Positions 17,768 through 24,487 of a stretch of 26,765 bases of DNA are shown one piece after another. Every line of letters starts with the position of its first letter. Positions within the stretch are counted from its first letter, which is position 1. Source of the stretch: Actinomycetota bacterium (GTDB lineage: Bacteria > Actinomycetota > Thermoleophilia > Miltoncostaeales > Miltoncostaeaceae); the NCBI GenBank assembly GCA_947475125.1, contig CANJMX010000005.1:1-26765 (forward strand). Direction: 5' to 3'. The notes below the pieces were generated by a model. That model did no database searches, was not told where the DNA came from, and saw only the letters and a list, made by a program, of their open reading frames with translations. The position numbers and the translations under genes were made by a program.

Positions 17768-19363
17768 TTACCCGCCGGGCGGCTGCGTGCCCTGCGCCTT
17801 GGCGAAGATCTCCGCCTCACGCTTGCGGGACGGGTAGAAGAACACCACCACCAGCGCTCCGAGCACCGACGAGATGAGGGCCACCATGATGGCCGCAGTC
17901 TTCCCGTCCGTGAATGCCTGGTTGGCGGCCTCAATGAGTTTCTGCCCATCGGCCGGTGAGTACCCCTCGGCCACGCGCTGGGCACCGGCATACGACGAGC
18001 CCACCTCCTGGGCCGCGCGTGTACCGACGGCCTGCGCCTGATCGGGCGGCAGTTTCGCGAAGGCCTTCGTGAAGTAGTCGGCATAGGCGAACGTGAGCAG
18101 GGCCCCGAGCAGCGCCTGGAACACCGCCCCGCCCAGATCCTTGGTGAGGTCCGAGGCCGACGAGCCCATGCCGGCGCGCGACACGGGGAGCGACGCCGTG
18201 AGCGACCGGCTGGCAGGTGCGCTGGCAAGCCCCACGCCGATTCCCATGAAGCAGTAGGCGAGGATGACCCAGCCGATGTTCGCGCCCGGGCTCCAGGTGA
18301 ACACCATCACTACGAATGCGAGGGACGTGATCACGAGCCCCAGCGCCAGGGTCACCCGGGTGCCCGCCGTGTTCATAAGGCGGTTGGTCACGGGGATCAT
18401 GCCCATGAGGAGCATCCCCATTGGCAGCACCAGCAGCACTGCCTCGAGGGGGCTCTTGCCCAGCACGTCCTGCGTGAACTGCTGGCCGATGAACAGCGCC
18501 CCGATGAGCGCACCAAATGCCGTGAGGCCGCCCACGAATGCCACCCAGAACGACGGCACCTTGGCTGCGCGCAGGTCGAAGAGCGGGTAGTCGACGTGCA
18601 GTTGCCGCCATGCAAAGAGCGCCCCGGTGACGATTGCGATGCCGAACAATGCGAGCACGGTGGGAGTGATGCCCTGTGCCGACAGCACGATTCCCAGCAC
18701 GAATGTGCTCACCATGATCACCGACAGGATGCCGCCGCGGTGATCCACCTTCTCGGAGTGCTCGCCGGCATGCTTGGGCAGCAGCCACCACGCCAGGCAG
18801 ACGACCGCGATGGAGAACGGCACGGTGATGAGAAAGACCGATCCCCACCAGAAGTGCGCCAGGAGGATGCCTCCGAGCACGGGGCCAAACACCGAGGTGC
18901 CGGCCCCGACGCCCGCCCAGATGGCCATTCCCCTCGTCATCGCCTTGCCGCTCCACAGCGCGCGCACCAGCGACAGCGTGGTGGGGTAGAGCATGCCGCC
19001 GGCCACGCCCATCAGCATCTGCGCGGCGATGAGCATGGCGGGGCTGCCGGCAAACGCCGACATGATGGAGAACGGTACCGATAGTGCGGCGCCCAGCAGC
19101 AGCAGCTTGCGCCGCCCGTAGCGGTCGCCCACCGCGCCCAGGTACACCACCGTCGCGGCGATGGCGATCTGGTACGCGTCGGTGATGCCGGTCAGCTGGC
19201 CGTTGGTGGCATGGAGCGCGCGGCCGATGTCGGGCAGCGCCACGTTTGAGATCGACGTGTTGATGTTGGCCACCACCGCACCGAGCACCAGCGTGAGCAG
19301 CACCAGCGCACTGCGCGCGGGCCTGCGGTCGCCTGTTGCCGGGGCTGCCGTGGTCGTGCTCAC
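17768..19363 (-). CDS. MFS drug exporter, DHA2 (14-helix, EmrB/QacA-like) family
   Basis: 531 residues, the usual length for 14-helix DHA2 antiporters, which expel hydrophobic drugs or metabolites using the proton gradient. Helix 1 carries the family signature NVALPDIGRAL (residues 40-50). Motif A is G-x3-GDRYGRRK (76-86), and the antiporter motif C appears as GAGTSVFGPVLGG in helix 5. A long extracytoplasmic loop rich in Ala/Gln precedes the last helix, as is common in this subfamily, and the tail is basic (PSRKREAE). The start is GTG at 19361-19363; downstream in-frame starts would cut into helix 1. The stop lies 10 bp from the stop of the giant gene (convergent). It is divergent from the YbhN-like gene with only 37 bp between the start codons. 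Substrate unknown. Confidence 0.92.
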   Translation of the reverse strand: MSTTTAAPATGDRRPARSALVLLTLVLGAVVANINTSISNVALPDIGRALHATNGQLTGITDAYQIAIAATVVYLGAVGDRYGRRKLLLLGAALSVPFSIMSAFAGSPAMLIAAQMLMGVAGGMLYPTTLSLVRALWSGKAMTRGMAIWAGVGAGTSVFGPVLGGILLAHFWWGSVFLITVPFSIAVVCLAWWLLPKHAGEHSEKVDHRGGILSVIMVSTFVLGIVLSAQGITPTVLALFGIAIVTGALFAWRQLHVDYPLFDLRAAKVPSFWVAFVGGLTAFGALIGALFIGQQFTQDVLGKSPLEAVLLVLPMGMLLMGMIPVTNRLMNTAGTRVTLALGLVITSLAFVVMVFTWSPGANIGWVILAYCFMGIGVGLASAPASRSLTASLPVSRAGMGSSASDLTKDLGGAVFQALLGALLTFAYADYFTKAFAKLPPDQAQAVGTRAAQEVGSSYAGAQRVAEGYSPADGQKLIEAANQAFTDGKTAAIMVALISSVLGALVVVFFYPSRKREAEIFAKAQGTQPPGG

Positions 19364-19400
19364 GGCCCAAGATTGTCAGCCCCCGCGTAGAATCGCGGGC
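19364..19400. promoter_or_regulatory. 37-bp divergent promoter region with palindrome around a -10 element
   Basis: On the plus strand TAGAAT (19388-19393) matches the TAnnnT -10 form and ends 7 nt before the GTG at 19401, implying a leaderless mRNA. It is enclosed by a perfect inverted repeat, CCCGCG (19382-19387) and CGCGGG (19394-19399), so a dimeric regulator could cover the promoter. On the minus strand CAATCT (complement of 19370-19375) ends 6 nt before the MFS start and is a weaker -10 candidate. No good -35 is seen for either. Confidence 0.5.
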
Positions 19401-20504
19401 GTGAGCCAAATCACTGAACTCATGCACAAGGGCCACAAGGTTGATGCGGCCGCCCTCAAGCGACACCTTGGTCGCATCCTCACGTATGCCGTGATGCTGC
19501 TGATCGTCTTCGGCATCATCAAGCTGGTGCCCAAGGTATGGGCCGATGTGGAGGCTGGCAATCCCTGGATGGTTGCCCTGTCCATCCCATTCGAGATCCT
19601 GTCGGTGGCCGGGTACGTGCTGCTGTTCTGGGCGGTCTATGGGGCTGCCGCGCGTCGTGGCACGCAGGGCGTTGACACCCCCACTCGTCCACTGGGTCTG
19701 CGGGAGAGCATGCAGCTCACCACCAGCCGCCTGGCTCTGGGCGACACGCTGCCGGGCGGCGGCGCCACTGGGTTCGCTGTGCAGTTCTGGGCACTCAGCC
19801 GCGCGGGATTCAACGCCGCGCAGATCTCGCGCACCACCACCGCATTCCTGGTGCTCAGCAACACCGTCATGACGGTGATGATCTTCATTCTCGGCATTCT
19901 CATCGGCGCGGGGATCACAGAGGGGCACCTCCACCCGGCAATCACCTGGATTTCGGCCGGCCTGGCGCTGGCGCTCATGATCGCGCTGCTGCTGTTCGCG
20001 AGGAAGGGCCGCGACTTCGTACCGCCCGACCCTGCCGACGAGAAGCCCATCACGGGCCGTTTTGCCAAGACGCGCACCCTCATGCGTCAGGTGGGCGACC
20101 GCCTGCCCCCCGGCGCCAATGACGCCATGCACATCATCCGCCGCCCGTGGGCCATCGTCGGAATGCTGGCCAACCCGGGCTTCGACTTCTGCGCCTTCTA
20201 TCTGGGCATCGCGTCGGTGGGTGAGCCCCTGCCTTTGTCAATCATGCTCATGGCGTACTTCATCGGCCAGGTGGGGTCGCTGGTGCCGTTGCCGGGTGGC
20301 ATCGGTGGTGTGCAGGGCCTGGCCATCGGGGTGCTGGTGGCGGGCGGCGCCGATGCGAGCGCGGCCACGGCCGGCGTGCTGGTGTGGACCGGCGTGGCAC
20401 TGGGCACACAGATCGTGTGGGGCATGTGGCAGTACATCGGCCTGCGGAAGTCCATCAAGCAGTGGCAGGCAGAGGGCACCAGCCCGCCCGCGGCACCCGC
20501 CTAA
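19401..20504 (+). CDS. YbhN/AglD-like integral membrane protein (LPG synthase TM-region family, UPF0104)
   Basis: 367 residues from GTG 19401; an ATG at 19422 is the alternative. GTG is preferred because a -10 element lies 7 nt upstream. Hydrophobic segments lie at about 28-46, 55-80, 120-170 (two helices), 180-200, 250-272, 278-295, 300-335 and 328-348, consistent with a polytopic membrane protein. Two family marks are visible: PGGGATG (118-124) and LPLPGGIGGVQG (295-306), the loop typical of the lysylphosphatidylglycerol synthase/flippase transmembrane domain. There is no C-terminal aminoacyl-transferase domain, so it belongs to the stand-alone YbhN type, thought to act in lipid or glycolipid handling; the substrate is unknown. 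An open frame extends upstream to 19161, but that part overlaps the MFS gene antisense and is not credible coding sequence. Confidence 0.88.
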   Translation: MSQITELMHKGHKVDAAALKRHLGRILTYAVMLLIVFGIIKLVPKVWADVEAGNPWMVALSIPFEILSVAGYVLLFWAVYGAAARRGTQGVDTPTRPLGLRESMQLTTSRLALGDTLPGGGATGFAVQFWALSRAGFNAAQISRTTTAFLVLSNTVMTVMIFILGILIGAGITEGHLHPAITWISAGLALALMIALLLFARKGRDFVPPDPADEKPITGRFAKTRTLMRQVGDRLPPGANDAMHIIRRPWAIVGMLANPGFDFCAFYLGIASVGEPLPLSIMLMAYFIGQVGSLVPLPGGIGGVQGLAIGVLVAGGADASAATAGVLVWTGVALGTQIVWGMWQYIGLRKSIKQWQAEGTSPPAAPA

Positions 20505-20548
20505 CTGGAGACCCCACAGGCGTCGTGTATCCCGACGACCACCCACCT

Positions 20549-20593
20549 GTGCACATTTGTAGCGGTGACTGACCCCGCCCGGGGCCTGACCCC
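20549..20593 (+). repeat. Intergenic 45-bp repeat, copy 1
   Basis: Begins GTGCACATTTGT, then a GCGGTGACTGACCCC-type core, then CCCGGGGCCTGACCCC. Copies 1-4 start at 20549, 20632, 20715 and 20798, exactly 83 bp apart. Confidence 0.9.
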
Positions 20594-20631
20594 CAACGCG
20601 CCCCCAGCCGTGCACTCGCCCGTGGGAAAGC

Positions 20632-20676
20632 GTGCACATTTGTAACGGTGACTGACCCCCTCCAGGACCGGATTCC
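20632..20676 (+). repeat. Intergenic 45-bp repeat, copy 2 (3' half diverged)
   Basis: The first 28 bases match copies 1 and 3 with one or two differences. The last 17 bases (from 20660) are unrelated to the other copies, although the 83-bp phase is kept. Confidence 0.85.
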
Positions 20677-20714
20677 GCTCGGGATCTGGCGCACGGCTGG
20701 GGCGTACGTAGGGC

Positions 20715-20759
20715 GTGCACATTTGTGACGGTGACTGACCCCACCCGGGGTCTGACCCC
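20715..20759 (+). repeat. Intergenic 45-bp repeat, copy 3
   Basis: Best-formed copy. Its 3' half is GACCCC (20737-20742), ACCC, GGGGTC (20747-20752), T, GACCCC (20754-20759): three mutually complementary blocks that can form two alternative hairpins. Confidence 0.9.
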
Positions 20760-20797
20760 AAGCGTCAACCTTTGCGTGCACCCACGTGTGCGGAAGC

Positions 20798-20842
20798 GCA
20801 CGCATTTGTGACGGCGACTGACCCCGCCGGGGGTCTGACCCC
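20798..20842 (+). repeat. Intergenic 45-bp repeat, copy 4
   Basis: The first 7 bases are degenerate (GCACGCA for GTGCACA); the rest matches copy 3 closely. The same three blocks occur: GACCCC (20820-20825), GGGGTC (20830-20835), GACCCC (20837-20842). Confidence 0.88.
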
Positions 20843-21011
20843 AGGTATGCCGTGCGTGTGCACCTCGGCCTTTGCAGGTCCATTGCGCAGCGGCAGGTAA
20901 AGGCCCGCGCCGCGCCCGCGGCAACCGCTGAGATCGCCCCGCACCCTCGGCACGCCCGGTTCGAGCTGCCATCCCGCGGTTCGGGGATGCCATTGGTTCG
21001 CCGCCGCAGCA

Positions 21012-21040
21012 TTGACGCGGGGTGCTGGCATCCATAGGGT
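21012..21040 (+). promoter_or_regulatory. zwf promoter (TTGACG-17-TAGGGT), leaderless
   Basis: The -35 TTGACG (21012-21017) and -10 TAGGGT (21035-21040) are separated by 17 bp. The start codon GTG at 21047 lies 6 nt after the -10, so transcription would begin at or next to the start codon. No Shine-Dalgarno sequence is present. Confidence 0.72.
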
Positions 21041-21046
21041 CGGCGT

Positions 21047-22519
21047 GTGCCGAACAGCCCCGAGCCCGATGACGTCGGCGCAGCCGATATTCCCCCCCTT
21101 GATCCGCAGCTTGTGGTGCTGGTGGGCGCCACCGGGGATCTGTCACGTCGCAAGTTGCTGCCCGGCCTCTTGCACCTCATGCGATCGGGTCTGCTTCCCG
21201 AGTGCCGTATCGTGGGTGTTGCGCTGGAGGAGATGGATGACGCTGAGTTCCGTGCCCTCGTGCGGGGCGCATGTGACGAGTTCGCCCGCTCTCCCGTGAG
21301 CCCGCTCGAGTGGTCGGCGCTGGCCGACCGGCTCACGTACGCATCGCTCGCCAACGGATCATCCGATCTCGTGGCGCGCGTGGCCGAGGCCGAGGCCGCG
21401 TTGGGCGGCCAGCCCGAGCGCCTGCACTACCTCAGCATTCCGCCCGCGGCGGCACCGTCGGTGGTTCGCAGGCTGGGTGACACGGGGCTTTCCGACCGGT
21501 CGCGCGTGATCATGGAAAAGCCGTTCGGCACCGATCTGGAGTCCGCGCAGGCGCTCAATGCGCTGGTGGGAACCGTGTTCGACGACACCCAGATATTCCG
21601 CATCGACCACTTCCTGGGCAAGGAAGCTGCGCAGAACATTTTGGCGTTCCGGTTCGCCAACGGGCTGTTTGAGCCCATCTGGAATCGGCAGCACATCGAT
21701 CACATCCAGATTGACGTGGCCGAGTCGCTCTCCATCGAGGGCCGTGGCGCCTTCTACGAGGGCACGGGCGCCTTTCGCGACATGGTGGTCACCCACCTTT
21801 TCCATGTGCTGGCGTTCATCGCCATGGAGCCACCCACGGCCCTTACTCCCGAGGCCATTGGGGAAGAGAAGAACAAGGTGTTCCGATCAATGCGTCCGCT
21901 TGAGGTTTCGAATGTGGTGCGCGGCCAGTACGCGGGTTACCGCGACGACCCCACCACTGCCGACGATTCCGACACCGAGACCCTCGTGGCGCTGCGCTGC
22001 GAGATCGACAACTGGCGCTGGGCCGGGGTGCCGTTCTACCTTCGCACCGGCAAGGCCATGGCGACGGGGGCCCGCATCATCTCCGTCGCCTTCAAGGAGC
22101 CACCCCGCAGCATGTTCCCCGATGGCTCAGGGCTCGACTCCGCTGGCGCCAATCACCTCACCTTCGACCTGGCCGAGGCGTCGCGCCTGTCGCTGTCGTT
22201 CTACGGCAAGCGTCCCGGTCCGGGTATGAAACTCACCAAGCAGAGCATGCAGTTCTCCATCAGCGAGGATGCCGCGCATGGTGACGTGCTGGAGGCCTAC
22301 GAGCGCCTGATCTACGACGCCATGAGCGGCGACCGCACCCTGTTCACGTCAGCCACGGCGGTGGAGCGGCTCTGGGAGGTGTCAGCCCCGCTGCTCGATG
22401 ATCCGCCCGATCTGTTGTCGTACCCGGTGGATTCATGGGGCCCCGATGCGGTGCACGACCTCATCGCCCCCAGACGGTGGCGCCAACCATTCGACCGGCA
22501 GTGGCGCGGCCCGCACTGA
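21047..22519 (+). CDS. zwf: Glucose-6-phosphate 1-dehydrogenase
   Basis: 490 residues, normal for the enzyme (EC 1.1.1.49), which oxidises glucose 6-phosphate to 6-phosphogluconolactone and yields NADPH in the first step of the oxidative pentose phosphate pathway. Visible marks are the nucleotide-binding loop GATGDLSRRKL (27-37), EKPFG (157-161), the active-site signature RIDHFLGKE (185-193) and the catalytic-base histidine H250 in RDMVVTHLFH, where many homologues read NHLLQ. GTG 21047 is chosen because a strong promoter ends 6 nt upstream and residues 20-27 already lead into the Rossmann fold. The first ~20 residues are a Pro/Asp-rich extension. It stands alone: no pgl, gnd or tal next to it in this window. 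It is convergent with the MFS gene at 22536, 16 bp between the stops. Confidence 0.97.
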   Translation: MPNSPEPDDVGAADIPPLDPQLVVLVGATGDLSRRKLLPGLLHLMRSGLLPECRIVGVALEEMDDAEFRALVRGACDEFARSPVSPLEWSALADRLTYASLANGSSDLVARVAEAEAALGGQPERLHYLSIPPAAAPSVVRRLGDTGLSDRSRVIMEKPFGTDLESAQALNALVGTVFDDTQIFRIDHFLGKEAAQNILAFRFANGLFEPIWNRQHIDHIQIDVAESLSIEGRGAFYEGTGAFRDMVVTHLFHVLAFIAMEPPTALTPEAIGEEKNKVFRSMRPLEVSNVVRGQYAGYRDDPTTADDSDTETLVALRCEIDNWRWAGVPFYLRTGKAMATGARIISVAFKEPPRSMFPDGSGLDSAGANHLTFDLAEASRLSLSFYGKRPGPGMKLTKQSMQFSISEDAAHGDVLEAYERLIYDAMSGDRTLFTSATAVERLWEVSAPLLDDPPDLLSYPVDSWGPDAVHDLIAPRRWRQPFDRQWRGPH

Positions 22520-22535
22520 GGGCAGCAGCGCGGGG

Positions 22536-23966
22536 CTAGTGGGCTGCCACGACCGACGGCGGGGCTTTGATGCTCTTGGGAGCCAGCAGCGCGATGAGGC
22601 CACCAAGGAACAGCACTCCGGCACCCACCAGCACTGCGGGGTTGAGGCCATCCACAAATGCCTGGCCGCTGCTGTACGACCCCGCCCCGGTGAAGATGGC
22701 CGTCATCACCGCGATGCCCAGCGCACCACCTACCTCGCGCACGGTGTTGTTGGCGCCCGATGCCTTGCCGATGTCCTGCTCGGGTACCGACCCGATAAGC
22801 ATGTTCGAGACCGGCGCGAACACCAGCGCCATACCGAATCCGGCGAGCAGAAAGCCTCCCGCCAGACCGCCGTATGAGATGTCGGGCGTGATGGTGAGCC
22901 CCATCCACAGGAACCCGATGGTCATGATGAACAGGCCCGATGCCATGAGCGGCCGCGAGCCGATGCGGTCGCTGAACGCGCCCGCCAGTGGGGCGATAAA
23001 CATGGGCATGATCGTCCACGGCAAGATCTTGAGGCCAGCCTGGAACGCGCTGTCGCCCTGCACCGTCTGAAGGAACTGCGCGAGGAAGAAGACGGAACCG
23101 AACATGCCGAAGTACAGGCATACCGAGACCGAGTTGGCGACGGCGAAGCCGCGGATGCGAAACAGGCGAAGCGGCAGCATGGGGAACTTCGCACGCGTCT
23201 CCCAGAACAGGAAGAGCGCAATGAACACCACGCCACCGACGAACGTGGTGAGGATCTGGGGCGACGACCACCCGGCCTCATTCCCGCGCACGATTCCGTA
23301 CACAAGTCCGAACAGGCCGATGGCAATAAGGACCAGGCCGCCCAGATCAAGATGGCGATCGGGGCCGTACGACTCACGAAGCTTCCACAGCGCGATGGGG
23401 GCGAGGATGAGGCCGATCGGCACATTGATCCAGAAGATCCAGTGCCACGACAGGCCATCCACCAGTGCGCCGCCCACCAATGGTCCTGCGGCCACCGCCA
23501 AACCACTGATGCCCGACCAGATGCCAATGGCCAGCCCACGCTTGCCCGGAGGGAAGGCGTCGGCCAGCAGAGTGAGTGACAGCGGCATAACCGGAGCGGC
23601 ACCCAGCCCCTGCATCACGCGGAAGAAGATGAGCCAGTTGATATCGGGGGCCAGCGCGCAGCCGGCGGATGCCACCGCGAAGATGGTGATACCGATGGCG
23701 AACACGCGCCGACGCCCGAAGCGGTCGCCAAGCGCCGCGCCCGTGAGCAGCAGGGCGGCGAACGCCAGCGTGTAGGCGTTGACCACCCAGCCGAGCGTGG
23801 TCACCGATGTGCCGAGGTCAACGCGGATGCTCGGCAGCGCGGTGGTCACCACCAGGTTGTCGAGCACCACCATGAACAGGGCGAGGCCGGTGATGACAAG
23901 CGCCCAGATGTGGGCGTTCTTCGATCCGGGCTTCGGGGGGTGGATGGCGTGCGGGTGCGTGGTCAT
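22536..23966 (-). CDS. MFS transporter, DHA2 (14-helix drug:H+ antiporter) family
   Basis: 476 residues from ATG 23964-23966. An upstream ATG at 23997-23999 is in frame, but the -10 TAGATT lies 7 nt before the inner ATG, which favours it. Helix 1 has MVVLDNLVVTTALPSI (the LD-x-VV-x-x-ALP signature of DHA2 antiporters). Motif A is GAALGDRFGRRR (77-87). Motif C appears as GLAVAAGPLVGG in helix 5, followed by SWHWIFWINVPIG, also typical. It is related to but clearly different from the exporter at 17768-19363. No regulator gene (TetR/MarR) adjoins it. Substrate unknown; it is likely an efflux pump for lipophilic compounds. Confidence 0.92.
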   Translation of the reverse strand: MTTHPHAIHPPKPGSKNAHIWALVITGLALFMVVLDNLVVTTALPSIRVDLGTSVTTLGWVVNAYTLAFAALLLTGAALGDRFGRRRVFAIGITIFAVASAGCALAPDINWLIFFRVMQGLGAAPVMPLSLTLLADAFPPGKRGLAIGIWSGISGLAVAAGPLVGGALVDGLSWHWIFWINVPIGLILAPIALWKLRESYGPDRHLDLGGLVLIAIGLFGLVYGIVRGNEAGWSSPQILTTFVGGVVFIALFLFWETRAKFPMLPLRLFRIRGFAVANSVSVCLYFGMFGSVFFLAQFLQTVQGDSAFQAGLKILPWTIMPMFIAPLAGAFSDRIGSRPLMASGLFIMTIGFLWMGLTITPDISYGGLAGGFLLAGFGMALVFAPVSNMLIGSVPEQDIGKASGANNTVREVGGALGIAVMTAIFTGAGSYSSGQAFVDGLNPAVLVGAGVLFLGGLIALLAPKSIKAPPSVVAAH

Positions 23967-23973
23967 TGTGCCC

Positions 23974-23979
23974 AATCTA
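23974..23979 (-). promoter_or_regulatory. -10 element TAGATT of the MFS gene (leaderless)
   Basis: On the minus strand TAGATT ends 7 nt before the ATG at 23966. No clear -35 hexamer is found 16-18 bp upstream. Confidence 0.5.
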
Positions 23980-24029
23980 GGTGCCGCAGAGGGCATCACC
24001 TAGCGGGGTCTGTGCCAAGAGCGATGGTG

Positions 24030-24035
24030 TATGCT
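24030..24035 (+). promoter_or_regulatory. Candidate -10 (TATGCT) for the CDGSH gene
   Basis: TATGCT fits TAnnnT and lies about 60 nt before the ATG at 24096, giving a leader of ~53 nt that carries the ribosome-binding site. No matching -35 is visible, so support is weak. Confidence 0.35.
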
Positions 24036-24083
24036 TGCGACCGCAACTATTGCACCGGCGTCCGCCGGTGGCATTAACTCCCC

Positions 24084-24089
24084 AGGAGG
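24084..24089 (+). promoter_or_regulatory. Ribosome-binding site AGGAGG of the CDGSH gene
   Basis: Perfect Shine-Dalgarno sequence 6 nt before ATG 24096. It is the only canonical one in this window, in contrast to the leaderless neighbours, and it fixes the start of the 58-residue gene. Confidence 0.8.
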
Positions 24090-24095
24090 AACCCA

Positions 24096-24272
24096 ATGGC
24101 CGACGGTGCCAGCATTGAGATCAAGGACGGCGGCCCCGCCGTCATCAGCGGTGAGTTCACCCTCACCGGTGCAGACGGCAACGTGGTGGAGGGGCTCAAC
24201 CCCGTTATCGCCATCTGCCGCTGCGGCAAGAGCGACAACCAGCCGTTCTGCGATGGGTCGCACGCCAAGTAA
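24096..24272 (+). CDS. Small CDGSH iron-sulfur domain protein (58 aa)
   Basis: ATG 24096 to TAA 24270-24272. The C-terminus reads ICRCGKSDNQPFCDGSHAK: C41, C43, C52 and H56 form the C-x-C-x8-C-x3-H ligand set of the CDGSH (mitoNEET-type) family, which binds a [2Fe-2S] cluster through three cysteines and one histidine. Such proteins serve in electron or Fe-S cluster transfer and redox sensing; the partner here is unknown. The N-terminal 35 residues form a short acidic strand region (IEIKDGGPAVISGEF) as in bacterial single-CDGSH proteins. There is no membrane anchor, so it is cytoplasmic. The gene has its own AGGAGG site and is followed by a strong terminator, so it is probably monocistronic. 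It is short enough to be missed by length-filtered gene callers. Confidence 0.93.
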   Translation: MADGASIEIKDGGPAVISGEFTLTGADGNVVEGLNPVIAICRCGKSDNQPFCDGSHAK

Positions 24273-24385
24273 GACCGCTACGGCCGTGCAGCAGCGCAAC
24301 TCGCTGGAAACCCCCGCGACTGCATGCAGCCGGGCAACAGACGGCGGGCACCATATGGGGCAGGTCGGTTCGCCCCGCTGAATGA
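24273..24385 (+). other. 113-nt 3' untranslated stretch before the terminator
   Basis: Between the CDGSH stop and the terminator lies transcribed-looking sequence with a perfect palindrome CTGCATGCAG (24319-24328) and a possible stem GGGGC (24357-24361)/GCCCC (24372-24376). No known RNA family was recognised. It may be just a 3' UTR, or a small RNA released from it. Confidence 0.3.
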
Positions 24386-24420
24386 CCGAAGGGCCCGGGA
24401 GACCGGGCCCTTCGGGTTTC
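24386..24420 (+). terminator. Rho-independent terminator after the CDGSH gene
   Basis: Perfect 13-bp stem: CCGAAGGGCCCGG (24386-24398) pairs with CCGGGCCCTTCGG (24403-24415) around a GAGA tetraloop (24399-24402), followed by a short GTTTC. The T-run is minimal, as is usual in GC-rich actinobacteria. Confidence 0.85.
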
Positions 24421-24475
24421 CCGCCCCAGTGCCCCCGTGGCGGCCTGGGCGCCCGCCACGCCGCCGTACCTCCGG

Positions 24476-24481
24476 TAGGGT
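24476..24481 (+). promoter_or_regulatory. -10 element TAGGGT of the aldo/keto reductase gene (leaderless)
   Basis: TAGGGT, the same hexamer as at zwf, ends 6 nt before ATG 24488. No Shine-Dalgarno sequence lies between. A -35 is not evident. Confidence 0.55.
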
Positions 24482-24487
24482 CAGCCC

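Larger units (their letters stand above)
20505..21046. other. 542-bp gene-free region: 83-bp-period repeat array, then the zwf promoter
   Basis: No credible coding sequence was found. The ~300-aa open frames here on the minus strand run through the repeats in shifting phase (83 is not a multiple of 3), so the repeats are not conserved as protein. 20549-20842 holds four repeat units. 20843-20900 looks like a decayed fifth unit, with GTGCAC at 20858-20863. 20970-20989 can form a small hairpin (CATCCC/GGGATG). 21012-21040 is the zwf promoter. Confidence 0.8.

Noticed and set aside
19161..19400. Longer N-terminus of the YbhN-like protein
   Set aside because: It would overlap the divergent MFS gene by about 200 bp, and its translation does not resemble the family; the -10 at 19388 fits GTG 19401.
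17931..20132. 733-residue open frame on the minus strand
   Set aside because: It overlaps the MFS gene in a different phase and the YbhN-like gene antisense, and its translation is Arg/His/Gly-rich with no recognisable domain.
20549..20842. CRISPR array (45-bp repeats, 38-bp spacers)
   Set aside because: Copy 2 has lost the 3' half of the repeat, copy 4 is degenerate at its 5' end, the 'spacers' share GTGCAC at a fixed offset, and no cas gene is in the window.
20238..21146. ~300-residue minus-strand open frames across the intergenic repeats
   Set aside because: The 83-bp period shifts the reading frame at each repeat, so the repeats are not conserved as protein; there is no domain or start-site support.
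24000..24299. 99-residue minus-strand frame
   Set aside because: It is antisense to the CDGSH gene, whose ligand motif and AGGAGG site are on the plus strand.
24273..24420. SRP RNA, tRNA or riboswitch
   Set aside because: CAGGTC and GGTTCG look suggestive, but the flanking conserved elements and folds of these RNAs are missing; only the terminator hairpin is convincing.
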